Source: Candidatus Liberimonas magnetica
Lineage (GTDB): Bacteria; Elusimicrobiota; Endomicrobiia; Endomicrobiales; JAFGIL01
Assembly: GCA_020523885.1 (NCBI GenBank)
Contig: JAJAPY010000006.1
Span: 121,705 to 185,704 of the forward strand
DNA length: 64,000 nucleotides
Direction: 5' to 3'
Part shown: positions 50,482-57,689 of the stretch, one piece after another
Position numbering within the stretch: position 1 is the first letter of the stretch
Layout: every line of letters begins with the position of its first letter
Position numbers and translations under genes: made by a program
The notes under the pieces: generated by a model
What the model saw: the letters and a program-made list of their open reading frames with translations, nothing else
The model's database searches: none
What the model was told of the DNA's origin: nothing

Positions 50482-50805
50482 TTTCCCGGTAAAGGGCATT
50501 TGAAAGCGCAGGACGAAGAGATAAGCAGGTTACGCAAGACGCTGGAACAGAGCTGGCAACTGTTATGACAATGCTTGTGCGGAGTCGTTTTTCCATACGT
50601 TAAATACGGAGTTGGTGTATTTTGAGCATTACAGGACAAGAGAGGAGGCAAAGACAAGCTTGTTTGAGTACATTGAAATGTTCTGCAATAGGTTTAGCAG
50701 GCATTCTACGCTGGGTTATAAGTCCCCTGCCCTGTTTGAAGAACTGCAGGGCCTAACACAAGCAGCCTAACCATTCCTTGTGTCCACTTTTTCGGGGAAA
50801 GATCA
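50482..50805 (+). pseudogene. IS3-family transposase remnant (OrfA piece fused to OrfB C-terminus)
   Basis: 50482-50550 encodes FPGKGHLKAQDEEISRLRKT, the C-terminal part of an IS3 OrfA. 50552-50770, in another frame, encodes AGNCYDNACAESFFHTLNTE through RHSTLGYKSPALFEELQ, the OrfB C-terminus ending in TAA. The central catalytic part is deleted. A terminal repeat (TGTCCACTTTTTCGGGG) lies at about 50780-50796. Confidence 0.85.
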
Positions 50806-50895
50806 ACGCCATCCGTACCTGTTTTGAGAATCAATCACAACATACATTTTATTGATATTTCAAAATATTTATCAATATCTTATTGATATTTTGTT
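50806..50895 (-). repeat. Truncated copy of the structured repeat family (5' part)
   Basis: AACGCCATCCGTACCTGTTT and the following TTGAGAATCAATCACA and GATATTTCAA words match 56228-56315. The rest of the element is cut off where the IS3 remnant begins. Confidence 0.6.
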
Positions 50896-50904
50896 GCCTA
50901 TTTT

Positions 50905-51177
50905 CTAAGCAGCTTTTCTAATATGTTCTTCCGCTAGATATAGATCCCGAGCAACCTGCAGGTTCATCCAAAATTCTGGAGTTGTTTTTAATACATCACT
51001 CAGCAGAATCGCGGTTTCTGCGGTCATATCCCTTTTGCCGTTAATAAGCGTATTAATCCTTTGGATAGAAACTCCCATTTTCTTTGCCAATTCCACCTGG
51101 CTTAATTTCATGGGTTCAAGAAATTCCAACAATAGTATTTTGCCCGGATGAACGGGTTTTCTGTTTTTAGGTATCAT
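50905..51177 (-). CDS. higA: HigA-type antitoxin
   Basis: 90 residues. An XRE-type HTH (KLSQVELAKKMGVSIQRINT) is preceded by NRKPVHPGKILLLEFLEPM, a typical HigA/VapI start, and followed by the LSDVLKTTPEFWMNLQ motif. It neutralises HigB and represses the operon. It follows the toxin gene by 12 nt, the usual toxin-first order. AGGAGG precedes the ATG. Confidence 0.93.
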   Translation of the reverse strand: MIPKNRKPVHPGKILLLEFLEPMKLSQVELAKKMGVSIQRINTLINGKRDMTAETAILLSDVLKTTPEFWMNLQVARDLYLAEEHIRKAA

Positions 51178-51189
51178 GTTTTGTACCTC

Positions 51190-51480
51190 CTAATGGTAGT
51201 CTACTATTTGCACTAATTCAACACTACCTTGTGCCCATTTAAATATAATACGATATTGATCATTTATCCTTATGCCATAAAACTCCGATAATTTTCCTTT
51301 TAATTTTTCAAATTTGTTTCCCGGAAGCGAAAGAAGGTCTTTTAAGTCATGCGCCGCATTTAACATATCAAGTTTGCGGCAAGCTGTTCCCCAGACAGTG
51401 TCCGGGATTCGCCGTGCATCTTTTGTATTATAACCGTTATAGATATCTTCCGTTATTTTATCTTTGAATGATTTAATCAT
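51190..51480 (-). CDS. higB: HigB-type RelE-superfamily toxin
   Basis: 96 residues. It is a RelE/HigB mRNA interferase: MIKSFKDKITEDIYNGYNTK, RKLDMLNAAHDLKDLLSLPG, GIRINDQYRIIFKW and the final VQIVDYH with the conserved His. The length is normal. It cleaves mRNA at the ribosome when HigA is lost. A promoter with operator dyad precedes it. Confidence 0.93.
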   Translation of the reverse strand: MIKSFKDKITEDIYNGYNTKDARRIPDTVWGTACRKLDMLNAAHDLKDLLSLPGNKFEKLKGKLSEFYGIRINDQYRIIFKWAQGSVELVQIVDYH

Positions 51481-51493
51481 TTTTGTCTTTATT

Positions 51494-51522
51494 ATTATAA
51501 CACATTAACGCATAATGTGCAA
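51494..51522 (-). promoter_or_regulatory. higBA promoter and operator
   Basis: -35 TTGCAC (51522-51517), 17-nt spacer, -10 TATAAT (51499-51494). The dyad CACATTA-N5-TAATGTG (51501-51519) fills the spacer, a good HigA operator. Confidence 0.8.
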
Positions 51523-51569
51523 GTATTCATAATAAATTATTTATATTAACACAGTCTATCTTCAAATGA

Positions 51570-51806
51570 AAAACAGAACCTCAATGAATGAAGTGCTGTC
51601 TATGAATAAAATTGGCGGGGCTGACGGGATTTTTTCTCCCCCGTCGCCAGCGCTGCTTCCATTACGAATTCTATCCGTAATGGCCCAACTGCACCTTTGA
51701 AACTGGCCGCCTTCGCTTTGTTCCGCCTCTTCAACGGCGCTCACTATTTAGTGGGCACAAATAAAAATCTGCATAACCCCATAATGGGATTCTGCAGATT
51801 TTAGTT
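51570..51806 (-). repeat. Structured dispersed repeat, copy 1
   Basis: Minus orientation: a hairpin TGCAGATTTT/AAAATCTGCA (about 51767-51803), a GC-rich hairpin array, AATCCCGTCAGCC (about 51619-51631), AATTTTATTCATAGACAG, and the terminator-like hairpin CAGCACTTCA/TGAGGTTCTG (about 51573-51599). Same architecture as copies at 56028 and 61757. No gene is seen between it and the methylase (51807-52128). Confidence 0.65.
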
Positions 51807-52128
51807 GGAACGAACCTTGAATCGTTGTAGCTATCCTGCGTTAAAGAAAAACATTACGCTTGATTATACTTTACCTTAAGTGAATCGTTCCGGTGAAAGC
51901 CCCAAATTGTCCCCTGCCGGGTCTAAGCCCTAACGTTCTTAAAGACGGGGTCATCCACCGGAACATTAAATTGATTTATATCAAACGGCACATTATTTTT
52001 TAGCATAACAAAAGCAGCTCGAAGGAATTTTTCAACGAACTTGATTTTAAGTTTACCCCTTGAAGTTATATCACAGTAATCTTGATTCATCTATTGAAAA
52101 TATCCGGTCAAAGATGTATAATTCCCGT

Positions 52129-53073
52129 ATGAACAAAGGGGAACAACTCATTAAGAATGTTAACAATTTTGCTAAACCATTTCTAAAATGGGCTGGGGGG
52201 AAATCCCAGCTTCTTGATCAGTTTGAATCATTCTTCCCTTCAGAACTGAAAAATACAAAAATATCTTCCTATTATGAACCTTTCTTGGGTGGTGGAGCTG
52301 TTTTTCTTTATCTTTCACAAAAATTTTCAATAAAAAATTCATATCTTTTTGATATAAATGAGGAAATCGTTTTGGCTTACAAAGTTATTCAAAAAAATGT
52401 TGAAGATCTAATTGAATTTTTGTTCCAATATACAAGAAAATATAAAAAATTATCAGATAGCGCGCAAATGAAATACTTCTATGCAATAAGAGAACACTAT
52501 AATCAGCAAATGTTTGAAATTAATTTTAAAAAATACTCGGATAAATGGTTTTCTCGCGCTGCGCAGTTAATTTTTATGAATAAAACCTGTTTTAATGGAT
52601 TATTCCGTGTGAATAGTCAGGGTAAGTTTAATGTGCCATTTGGGCGTTACAAGAATCCGAAAATACTAGATGAAGATAATTTAAGAAAAATATCGAAGTT
52701 GCTGCAGTCATCTGAAATTATGGTTTCAGATTTTGAAACAATAAAGTGTAGAAAAGTGGATTCAAATACATTTGTTTATTATGACCCGCCTTATAGGCCG
52801 ATAAGTAAAACTGCTTCTTTTACGTCATATAGTAAAAATGATTTTAATGAAAAGAGCCAAGAAAGATTAGCTCAAGTATTCAGAGAATTAGATAAAAAAG
52901 AAGTTAAACAAATGCTTAGTAATTCAGACCCTAAAAACTTGGATAAGAATGATAACTATTTTGAGCATCTTTACAGTGGTTTTAATATCAATAGAGTAAA
53001 AGCCACAAGAATGATTAACTGCAATTCTGAAGCCCGTGGTAAAATAAACGAGCTTATTATCACTAACTATTAA
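52129..53073 (+). CDS. Dam/DpnIIA-type DNA adenine methyltransferase
   Basis: 314 residues from the ATG at 52129; a TTG at 52060 and an ATG at 52114 are alternatives, none with a good ribosome-binding site. It is a class D12 N6-adenine methylase: FAKPFLKWAGGKSQLLDQF, the SAM motif YEPFLGGGAVFLYLS, and catalytic NTFVYYDPPYRPIS (DPPY). The typical target would be GATC or a related site. It is markedly AT-rich, unlike its neighbours, which points to recent transfer. A restriction endonuclease-like frame follows at once. Confidence 0.9.
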   Translation: MNKGEQLIKNVNNFAKPFLKWAGGKSQLLDQFESFFPSELKNTKISSYYEPFLGGGAVFLYLSQKFSIKNSYLFDINEEIVLAYKVIQKNVEDLIEFLFQYTRKYKKLSDSAQMKYFYAIREHYNQQMFEINFKKYSDKWFSRAAQLIFMNKTCFNGLFRVNSQGKFNVPFGRYKNPKILDEDNLRKISKLLQSSEIMVSDFETIKCRKVDSNTFVYYDPPYRPISKTASFTSYSKNDFNEKSQERLAQVFRELDKKEVKQMLSNSDPKNLDKNDNYFEHLYSGFNINRVKATRMINCNSEARGKINELIITNY

Positions 53074-53489
53074 TAACTGGACATGTTTTTTATGGGGAGG
53101 AACAGGTTGCACGAATTTTTAAGAAACACGGGCTGTATAAATTGTTGGAAGAATATAATATTAATTGGAAAGAAATCATATCAAAAAAGCTTCTGCCTGA
53201 TGACTCAATCTACGTTATTATAAAAAATACACTATACATCATTGAATGTAAATTTCAAAAGGTTGCTGGTTCAGTTGATGAAAAACTGCAGACATGTGAC
53301 TTTAAGAAAAAACAATATCAAAAACTATTTTCTCGCGCAAATATTGAAGTTGAGTATGTGTATTTGCTAAGTGATTGGTTTAAAAAGCCAGAATATAAGG
53401 ATGTTTTGGATTATATAATCAGTGTACGATGCCAGTACTATTTTAGCTACATTCCACTTGACAAACTTGGCTTGCCGGTGCCAAATTAA
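53067..53489 (+). pseudogene. 5'-truncated PD-(D/E)XK restriction endonuclease
   Basis: An open frame from 53067 encodes GHVFYGEEQVARIFKKHGLY, LLEEYNINWKEIISKKLLPD, then the nuclease core DDSIYVIIKNTLYIIECKFQ (catalytic D...E-x-K), KVAGSVDEKLQTCDFKKKQY and DVLDYIISVRCQYYFSYIPL. Coding similarity reaches back to the methylase stop, but there is no ATG; the first usable start is a TTG at 53142. Relatives appear to have a longer N-terminal part. It is probably an eroded partner of the methylase, though the catalytic half is intact and could be expressed from TTG. Confidence 0.65.
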
Positions 53490-53504
53490 GTATTTTGAGG
53501 TGTC

Positions 53505-53702
53505 ATGCAGAACCTTCCTAAAATGGCCTTCATAAAAGAAGGTGTTTTAAATAAGCCAATAAAGGTATTTCAGGTAAACGACTCCATTATTATTGGCGTT
53601 TATAAAGGGGCTTTAAGCAAATATGATATTTTAATAAAATATCGGCAAAAAAGAACTAATGGAAAATGGTCCAATATTAGAACACCTAAACTTGGGATAT
53701 AA
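53505..53702 (+). CDS. Small protein of the restriction-modification locus, possibly truncated
   Basis: 65 residues: MAFIKEGVLNKPIKVFQVND, IIIGVYKGALSKYDILIKYRQ, KWSNIRTPK, then LGI and stop. I recall related short proteins beside restriction genes that continue past RTPK, so this copy may be cut at its C-terminus, but I cannot verify that. AT-rich like the preceding two genes. No function is proposed. Confidence 0.5.
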   Translation: MQNLPKMAFIKEGVLNKPIKVFQVNDSIIIGVYKGALSKYDILIKYRQKRTNGKWSNIRTPKLGI

Positions 53703-53806
53703 AGAAGAATGAGAAAGAGTACTTCAATAAACAAGCAGTGTAAATTCATTGGACGATACTTATATAAATGATAGCCAAGCATAACACTATTCGATAGGAG
53801 TTCATA

Positions 53807-54751
53807 ATGATGATACTGGTCAGAAATCTGGATAAGTTAGTAACACAAGAAAACCTGAAAAAGACTTTTGCCGCATTCGGAGTTGTTCATTTGGTTTCCA
53901 TTGTAACCGAAGAAGCGTACTCAGGGCCAAGAAGGTTCGGGTTTGTTGAGATGAATGAAGCCGAGGCTCTGGCGGCTATAAAGGCGCTGCATCATATAAA
54001 ACTTTTTAATGAAATTATCAGGGTAACGAAGGCTAACCCCAAGTTCGGCCCGGATTACTACGCCAAACGTAAAAACCCTCCTGTAATAAAAATAAAGACC
54101 GTGATGCCTGCGCCTTTGCCATCCGGCCAAACGGCTCGGCCCGAATTTAAGTTTGGAGCAAGAAGGCGGCCGGCTACGGATAAAAGGGCTTACGCTAACT
54201 CTCAGTTCGCTCAAAGAAATACTGTAAGGCCGGAATATAAGCCCGGAGGCGAACGGCCTTATGGCAGGAATACTCAAGCCGCGGGCAGCAGCAGGCCCCA
54301 CGCACATTTTAAAAAACATGACGGCACAAGGCCCTCTTTTGCTCCCAGGGGCGAGCGCGGTTACGGGTACCGGGGGACAAAGGAAAGTGCGGGATTTCCA
54401 AAACGCGACTCTGCAGGATTTGAACATAAACCTCTCGGAGAACGGCCTTACGACAGGAACACCTCGGCAGGGAACAGCAGGACGTACGGGCATTTCCAAA
54501 AACGGGACAGCAAGCCGGGTTTTTCGCCCAGTAGAAAACACAGTTACGGTTACCATGGGTCAAATGAAGGAGTCCGGAGCGGAACCGGTTTTCAAAAACA
54601 CGATTCCGCAAAACCGGAACATAAAACCCGAAGCGAACGTACCTACGGCAGGAACAGCGCCGGAGCCTTAGATAAGATGCCTGGATATTATAAAAGTAAA
54701 GCCAGAAAGTTCGGCCCCTCATTGTTTAGCGGAAAAGCCAGACCGAAGTAG
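53807..54751 (+). CDS. RRM RNA-binding protein with a long Arg/Gly/Tyr-rich tail
   Basis: 314 residues. The N-terminal RRM (about 1-80) has RNP2 MILVRNL and RNP1 RRFGFVEM. The remaining about 230 residues are low complexity: repeated GERPYGRN, ERGYGYRG, SAGFEHKP, FKKHDG and SERTYGRN units, rich in Arg, Gly, Tyr, His and Ser. Bacterial RRM proteins usually carry only a short Gly-rich tail. The composition is that of phase-separating RNA-binding proteins. AGGAG lies 6 nt before the ATG. Confidence 0.85.
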   Translation: MMILVRNLDKLVTQENLKKTFAAFGVVHLVSIVTEEAYSGPRRFGFVEMNEAEALAAIKALHHIKLFNEIIRVTKANPKFGPDYYAKRKNPPVIKIKTVMPAPLPSGQTARPEFKFGARRRPATDKRAYANSQFAQRNTVRPEYKPGGERPYGRNTQAAGSSRPHAHFKKHDGTRPSFAPRGERGYGYRGTKESAGFPKRDSAGFEHKPLGERPYDRNTSAGNSRTYGHFQKRDSKPGFSPSRKHSYGYHGSNEGVRSGTGFQKHDSAKPEHKTRSERTYGRNSAGALDKMPGYYKSKARKFGPSLFSGKARPK

Positions 54752-54777
54752 ATAAGAGTAATGTAAAAGGGGACTTT

Positions 54778-54797
54778 GGGGACGTAGTTAGGTAATA
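54778..54797. repeat. Left REP-like end of the RAYT element
   Basis: GGGGACGTAGTTAGGTAATA overlaps the last codons of the transposase gene. Its inverted counterpart is at 55829-55848. Confidence 0.75.
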
Positions 54798-55789
54798 CGG
54801 TATTCATTTTCATGAGCGATTTTTCTTCCCCTTACTATCGCCTCGCTTATTGAAGATTTTGTTATCCCAAAATATCCGGCAAGCTCAACTCCTGAAATCC
54901 CTAATTCTTTGTTTCCCCAGTATGCTATCAAACTTCTAGCCTGCGACAACTTGCTTCTTCTGCTTTCTCGTTTTATATCCTTTTCATCTATGCCAAGCAA
55001 CTTACATACAGTTTTTACCAACCGGTTTATTTCCCATCCTTCTTTTTTCAGCCTTTCTTTTCGTTCCATCTCCTCATCTGCTTGTTTTAAAGTTGTACTA
55101 ACAAATTCCCCATCACCTAATATCCGCTCATCGGCTATCCATTTCTCTTTTGATCGTCTTAAATTTAACACCTCTTTCCATCCGCCTGCACTCCTTATCA
55201 ATCCACCTCCAGTTAAATCTTCACGCTTTGAATTGCCTTTTGCTTCTGCCACAAACTCCTCATATCTTCTCATAGCATCCAATTTATTTTTACCAAAATA
55301 TTCAAGTATCTCATCTCTACTCTGCCATTCTGCTTTATTCTTATTCATCAATACCGAATGCCCGCTCCATTTGTAATCCCCTAACCCAGACATATCCCTA
55401 ACTAGCCTTGCTCTTAATGCATTTAAATGTACATACCTTACCAATTCTAATAAGTAACTATCCTCCTGGCATAATATTGACTTATACCTTCCCTGATATA
55501 AATAGCCGCTCCGTTTATATTTCTTATTAAAATACAGCGCATATCCCGTGAGTATTTTTCTCATTAAGTCACTTAACGGCCTTTTGCCAGTTCTTATTAT
55601 TAAATGAAAATGGTTGGGCATTAAGGCCCAACCATAGCACTTGTGTCCGGTTTCTTTTAGTCCTCCGGATACCCTGTTTAGAAACTCTTTTCTATCTAAA
55701 TCATCTTTAAATATTTCTTTGCGTTCTATCCCTCTCTGTATAACGTGATATATGCCGCCTTCTACGTTTATCCTTCCTTGTCTAGGCAT
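54788..55789 (-). CDS. REP-associated tyrosine transposase (RAYT, Y1/HUH) with DnaA-like C-terminus
   Basis: 333 residues. The Y1 transposase domain (about 1-150) has the HUH motif MPNHFHLIIRTG, GALYQGRYKS-type GYLYQGRYKSIL and catalytic Tyr in ELVRYVHLNALRA. A C-terminal DnaA-domain-IV-like HTH (about 270-325) has RSLIAYWGNKELGISGVELA and YFGITKSSISEAIVRGRK. The gene is bounded by inverted REP-like sequences, as expected for RAYT systems that mobilise REP/MITE palindromes. Confidence 0.9.
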   Translation of the reverse strand: MPRQGRINVEGGIYHVIQRGIERKEIFKDDLDRKEFLNRVSGGLKETGHKCYGWALMPNHFHLIIRTGKRPLSDLMRKILTGYALYFNKKYKRSGYLYQGRYKSILCQEDSYLLELVRYVHLNALRARLVRDMSGLGDYKWSGHSVLMNKNKAEWQSRDEILEYFGKNKLDAMRRYEEFVAEAKGNSKREDLTGGGLIRSAGGWKEVLNLRRSKEKWIADERILGDGEFVSTTLKQADEEMERKERLKKEGWEINRLVKTVCKLLGIDEKDIKRESRRSKLSQARSLIAYWGNKELGISGVELAGYFGITKSSISEAIVRGRKIAHENEYRIT

Positions 55790-55828
55790 AGCTTTATATT
55801 ATCATTTGCTGCCACCCTTGTCAATACC

Positions 55829-55892
55829 TTATTACCTAACTACGTCCCATAAGTTCTTATTTTCTAACTACGTCCCATAAGTTCTTATTTTT
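55829..55892. repeat. Right REP-like end of the RAYT element, tandem
   Basis: TTATTACCTAACTACGTCCC (55829-55848) is the inverse of the left end. TAACTACGTCCCATAAGTTC then TTATTTT recurs directly at about 55837 and 55867, so one end is doubled. Confidence 0.75.
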
Positions 55893-56027
55893 TGTTAAAT
55901 ATGCAAATAAAAAAACAACAGATTCCCGCCACACTACCGGCGGACAGGCTACTCTGTTGCTTTCGTCCACTTAGGGGTCGATTTCATGATTTACTATTAT
56001 TTATTGATAATTCAATGTGTTTTTAAA

Positions 56028-56315
56028 ATAAATGGTGGCTGACGGGATTTTTTCTTCCCCCGTCGCTTCGCGACTCCTCCGAAACCGGCCGGTCTCGCTG
56101 ACGCCCCGCTAAAGCGGGGCTTTTCTGCCTTTGGGCAGCGCTTCGACTCGGCTTCAAATCCCTTTGTAAGCATACCTCTCCAATTAAAAAAGCACTCACA
56201 GGGAGTGCTTTTTTAATTGGGGTCCCCGAGTAAACGCCATCCGTACCTGTTTCGAGAACCAATTACAGCGAGATTATTGTTGATATTTCAACAATATTAT
56301 CATAAAGATATCATT
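56028..56315 (-). repeat. Structured dispersed repeat, copy 2
   Basis: Minus orientation: AACAGGTACGGATGGCGTTT and GGGGACCCC, hairpin CCAATTAAAAAAGCACTC with its complement (56180-56220), GGGATTTGAAG, a GC-rich hairpin array, and AATCCCGTCAGCCACC (about 56031-56048). It lacks the CAGAAC terminator hairpin. The remainder of the 55790-56354 gap holds no gene. Confidence 0.65.
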
Positions 56316-56354
56316 GTCATTTTACTGTTAAAATATAAGCTGGATTTGTATTCT

Positions 56355-57680
56355 TTATTTTATTTTCTCAACGATCTGATGGCAGGCCTGTTTTAACTCA
56401 TCTGCTGTCATTGCTTTCTCGTCTATGGATTGTAATATCTCTCCAGTTTCAACGTTTACTAATGAAACAATAATATAATAAGTATCCATAAGTTTTGATA
56501 AAGAACCTATTAGAACAACTTTCACGTTAAGTATTTTTCCCATTTTAACCGCGCATTCTTGACTAGTGCATCCTGAAGTCTGAAATTTTTGCTCTGCCAG
56601 GATCATTTCCATATTTGCCCTTTCAAGTATATTGAATCTCCTGCTTGAAACGAGTTCTCCCCTAATAAAATCCGTTACAATAGAAGCATCGGCTGCTGAA
56701 GTGTTTTTAGCTGTAAATTCAGAAACAGCTATATTAATGCCTCTAGCCAGTTTTTTGACAGGCTGAAGAGGTTCTTCCTTCTTTGGTACAACTTCTTTTA
56801 CTTTTTCTCTACCAAAACAATAGTTTAAGCTAGCCCTCTGTGTTAGTCCAAGGTCAGCGTAGTTTGAAGCAGCATAATCAATATCAAAATCTCCCATTCT
56901 TACCCCTAAACCATAGGTCAGCCCGCCAAATTCGTCATTTAATGCATACCCGAGCCTTAAAAAAAGGAAATTGGATACCGGTATTTCACCGCCTACTGCA
57001 CAATTATCTTTTTGCATATTTGTCTGCGAAACATAATCAAATAAAAGGCTTAAGTTTTTATAAGAGCATGCCATACCATACCTTAAAGTCTGGGGCAGGT
57101 CGTAACTTCCAAGCTTACCCGCAAGGTTAAGCTCTGATACACCAAAGCTTAAACTGCGAAACTTATAGATCAGACCCGCATCATAAGTTGTAACGGCATT
57201 TGAATAACTGCCTATCTCTTCTTTATAATATTTTGCCGTACCACCAAATGAAAAGTTATCGATCTTATATGCTACTGAAAAAGGAATTACAGTGCCGTCA
57301 TATTTGAATTTCCTTCCTGTATCATTGCCAAAGGAATCAAAGATAGGCTCATCTTTCGCTCCTATCATGGCAGGAGCTATATTAAAAGAAAAATGCTTTC
57401 CCGGGATAGTTACTGCGGCTTGATTCCCTGAGATATCCAGAATATAGTTCTGGTACAAAAAAGAAGTTATTGGATATTCAATAAAAGATATACCTGCAGG
57501 GTTATAATATACACCGAATGGATCATCGGCAAGTGCGGTAAAGCAATCAGCCATACCTCCAGCCCTGGCAGATGTTGGTAATTCAATAAATATCCCCGCA
57601 GTCTGGTCTGAGGAATATACATATTTAACAAACAACGTCATAAACAACAAAATAATGGCTGATATTCTTAATAGTCTCAT
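56355..57680 (-). CDS. PorV/UPF0164-like barrel fused to a CsgG-like domain
   Basis: 441 residues. A signal peptide (about 1-23) leads to a PorV/UPF0164 barrel (about 28-295) with ELPTSARAGGMADCFTALAD and YYNPAGISF. A linker (KEVVPKKEEPLQPVKK) joins it to a CsgG/FlgO-like alpha-beta domain (about 315-441: GINIAVSEFTAKNTSAADAS, ELVSSRRFNILERANMEMIL, AVKMGKILNVKVVLIGSLSK). The fusion suggests an outer-membrane export or assembly protein with its own periplasmic gate. It follows the giant secreted protein gene by 9 nt. Confidence 0.85.
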   Translation of the reverse strand: MRLLRISAIILLFMTLFVKYVYSSDQTAGIFIELPTSARAGGMADCFTALADDPFGVYYNPAGISFIEYPITSFLYQNYILDISGNQAAVTIPGKHFSFNIAPAMIGAKDEPIFDSFGNDTGRKFKYDGTVIPFSVAYKIDNFSFGGTAKYYKEEIGSYSNAVTTYDAGLIYKFRSLSFGVSELNLAGKLGSYDLPQTLRYGMACSYKNLSLLFDYVSQTNMQKDNCAVGGEIPVSNFLFLRLGYALNDEFGGLTYGLGVRMGDFDIDYAASNYADLGLTQRASLNYCFGREKVKEVVPKKEEPLQPVKKLARGINIAVSEFTAKNTSAADASIVTDFIRGELVSSRRFNILERANMEMILAEQKFQTSGCTSQECAVKMGKILNVKVVLIGSLSKLMDTYYIIVSLVNVETGEILQSIDEKAMTADELKQACHQIVEKIK

Positions 57681-57689
57681 TGTTCTAAA

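Noticed and set aside
56028..56048. tRNA 3' end on the minus strand (GACGGGATTT resembles a T-arm)
   Set aside because: No TTCGAATCC-type T-loop, anticodon stem or acceptor pairing could be built at any of the three repeat copies.
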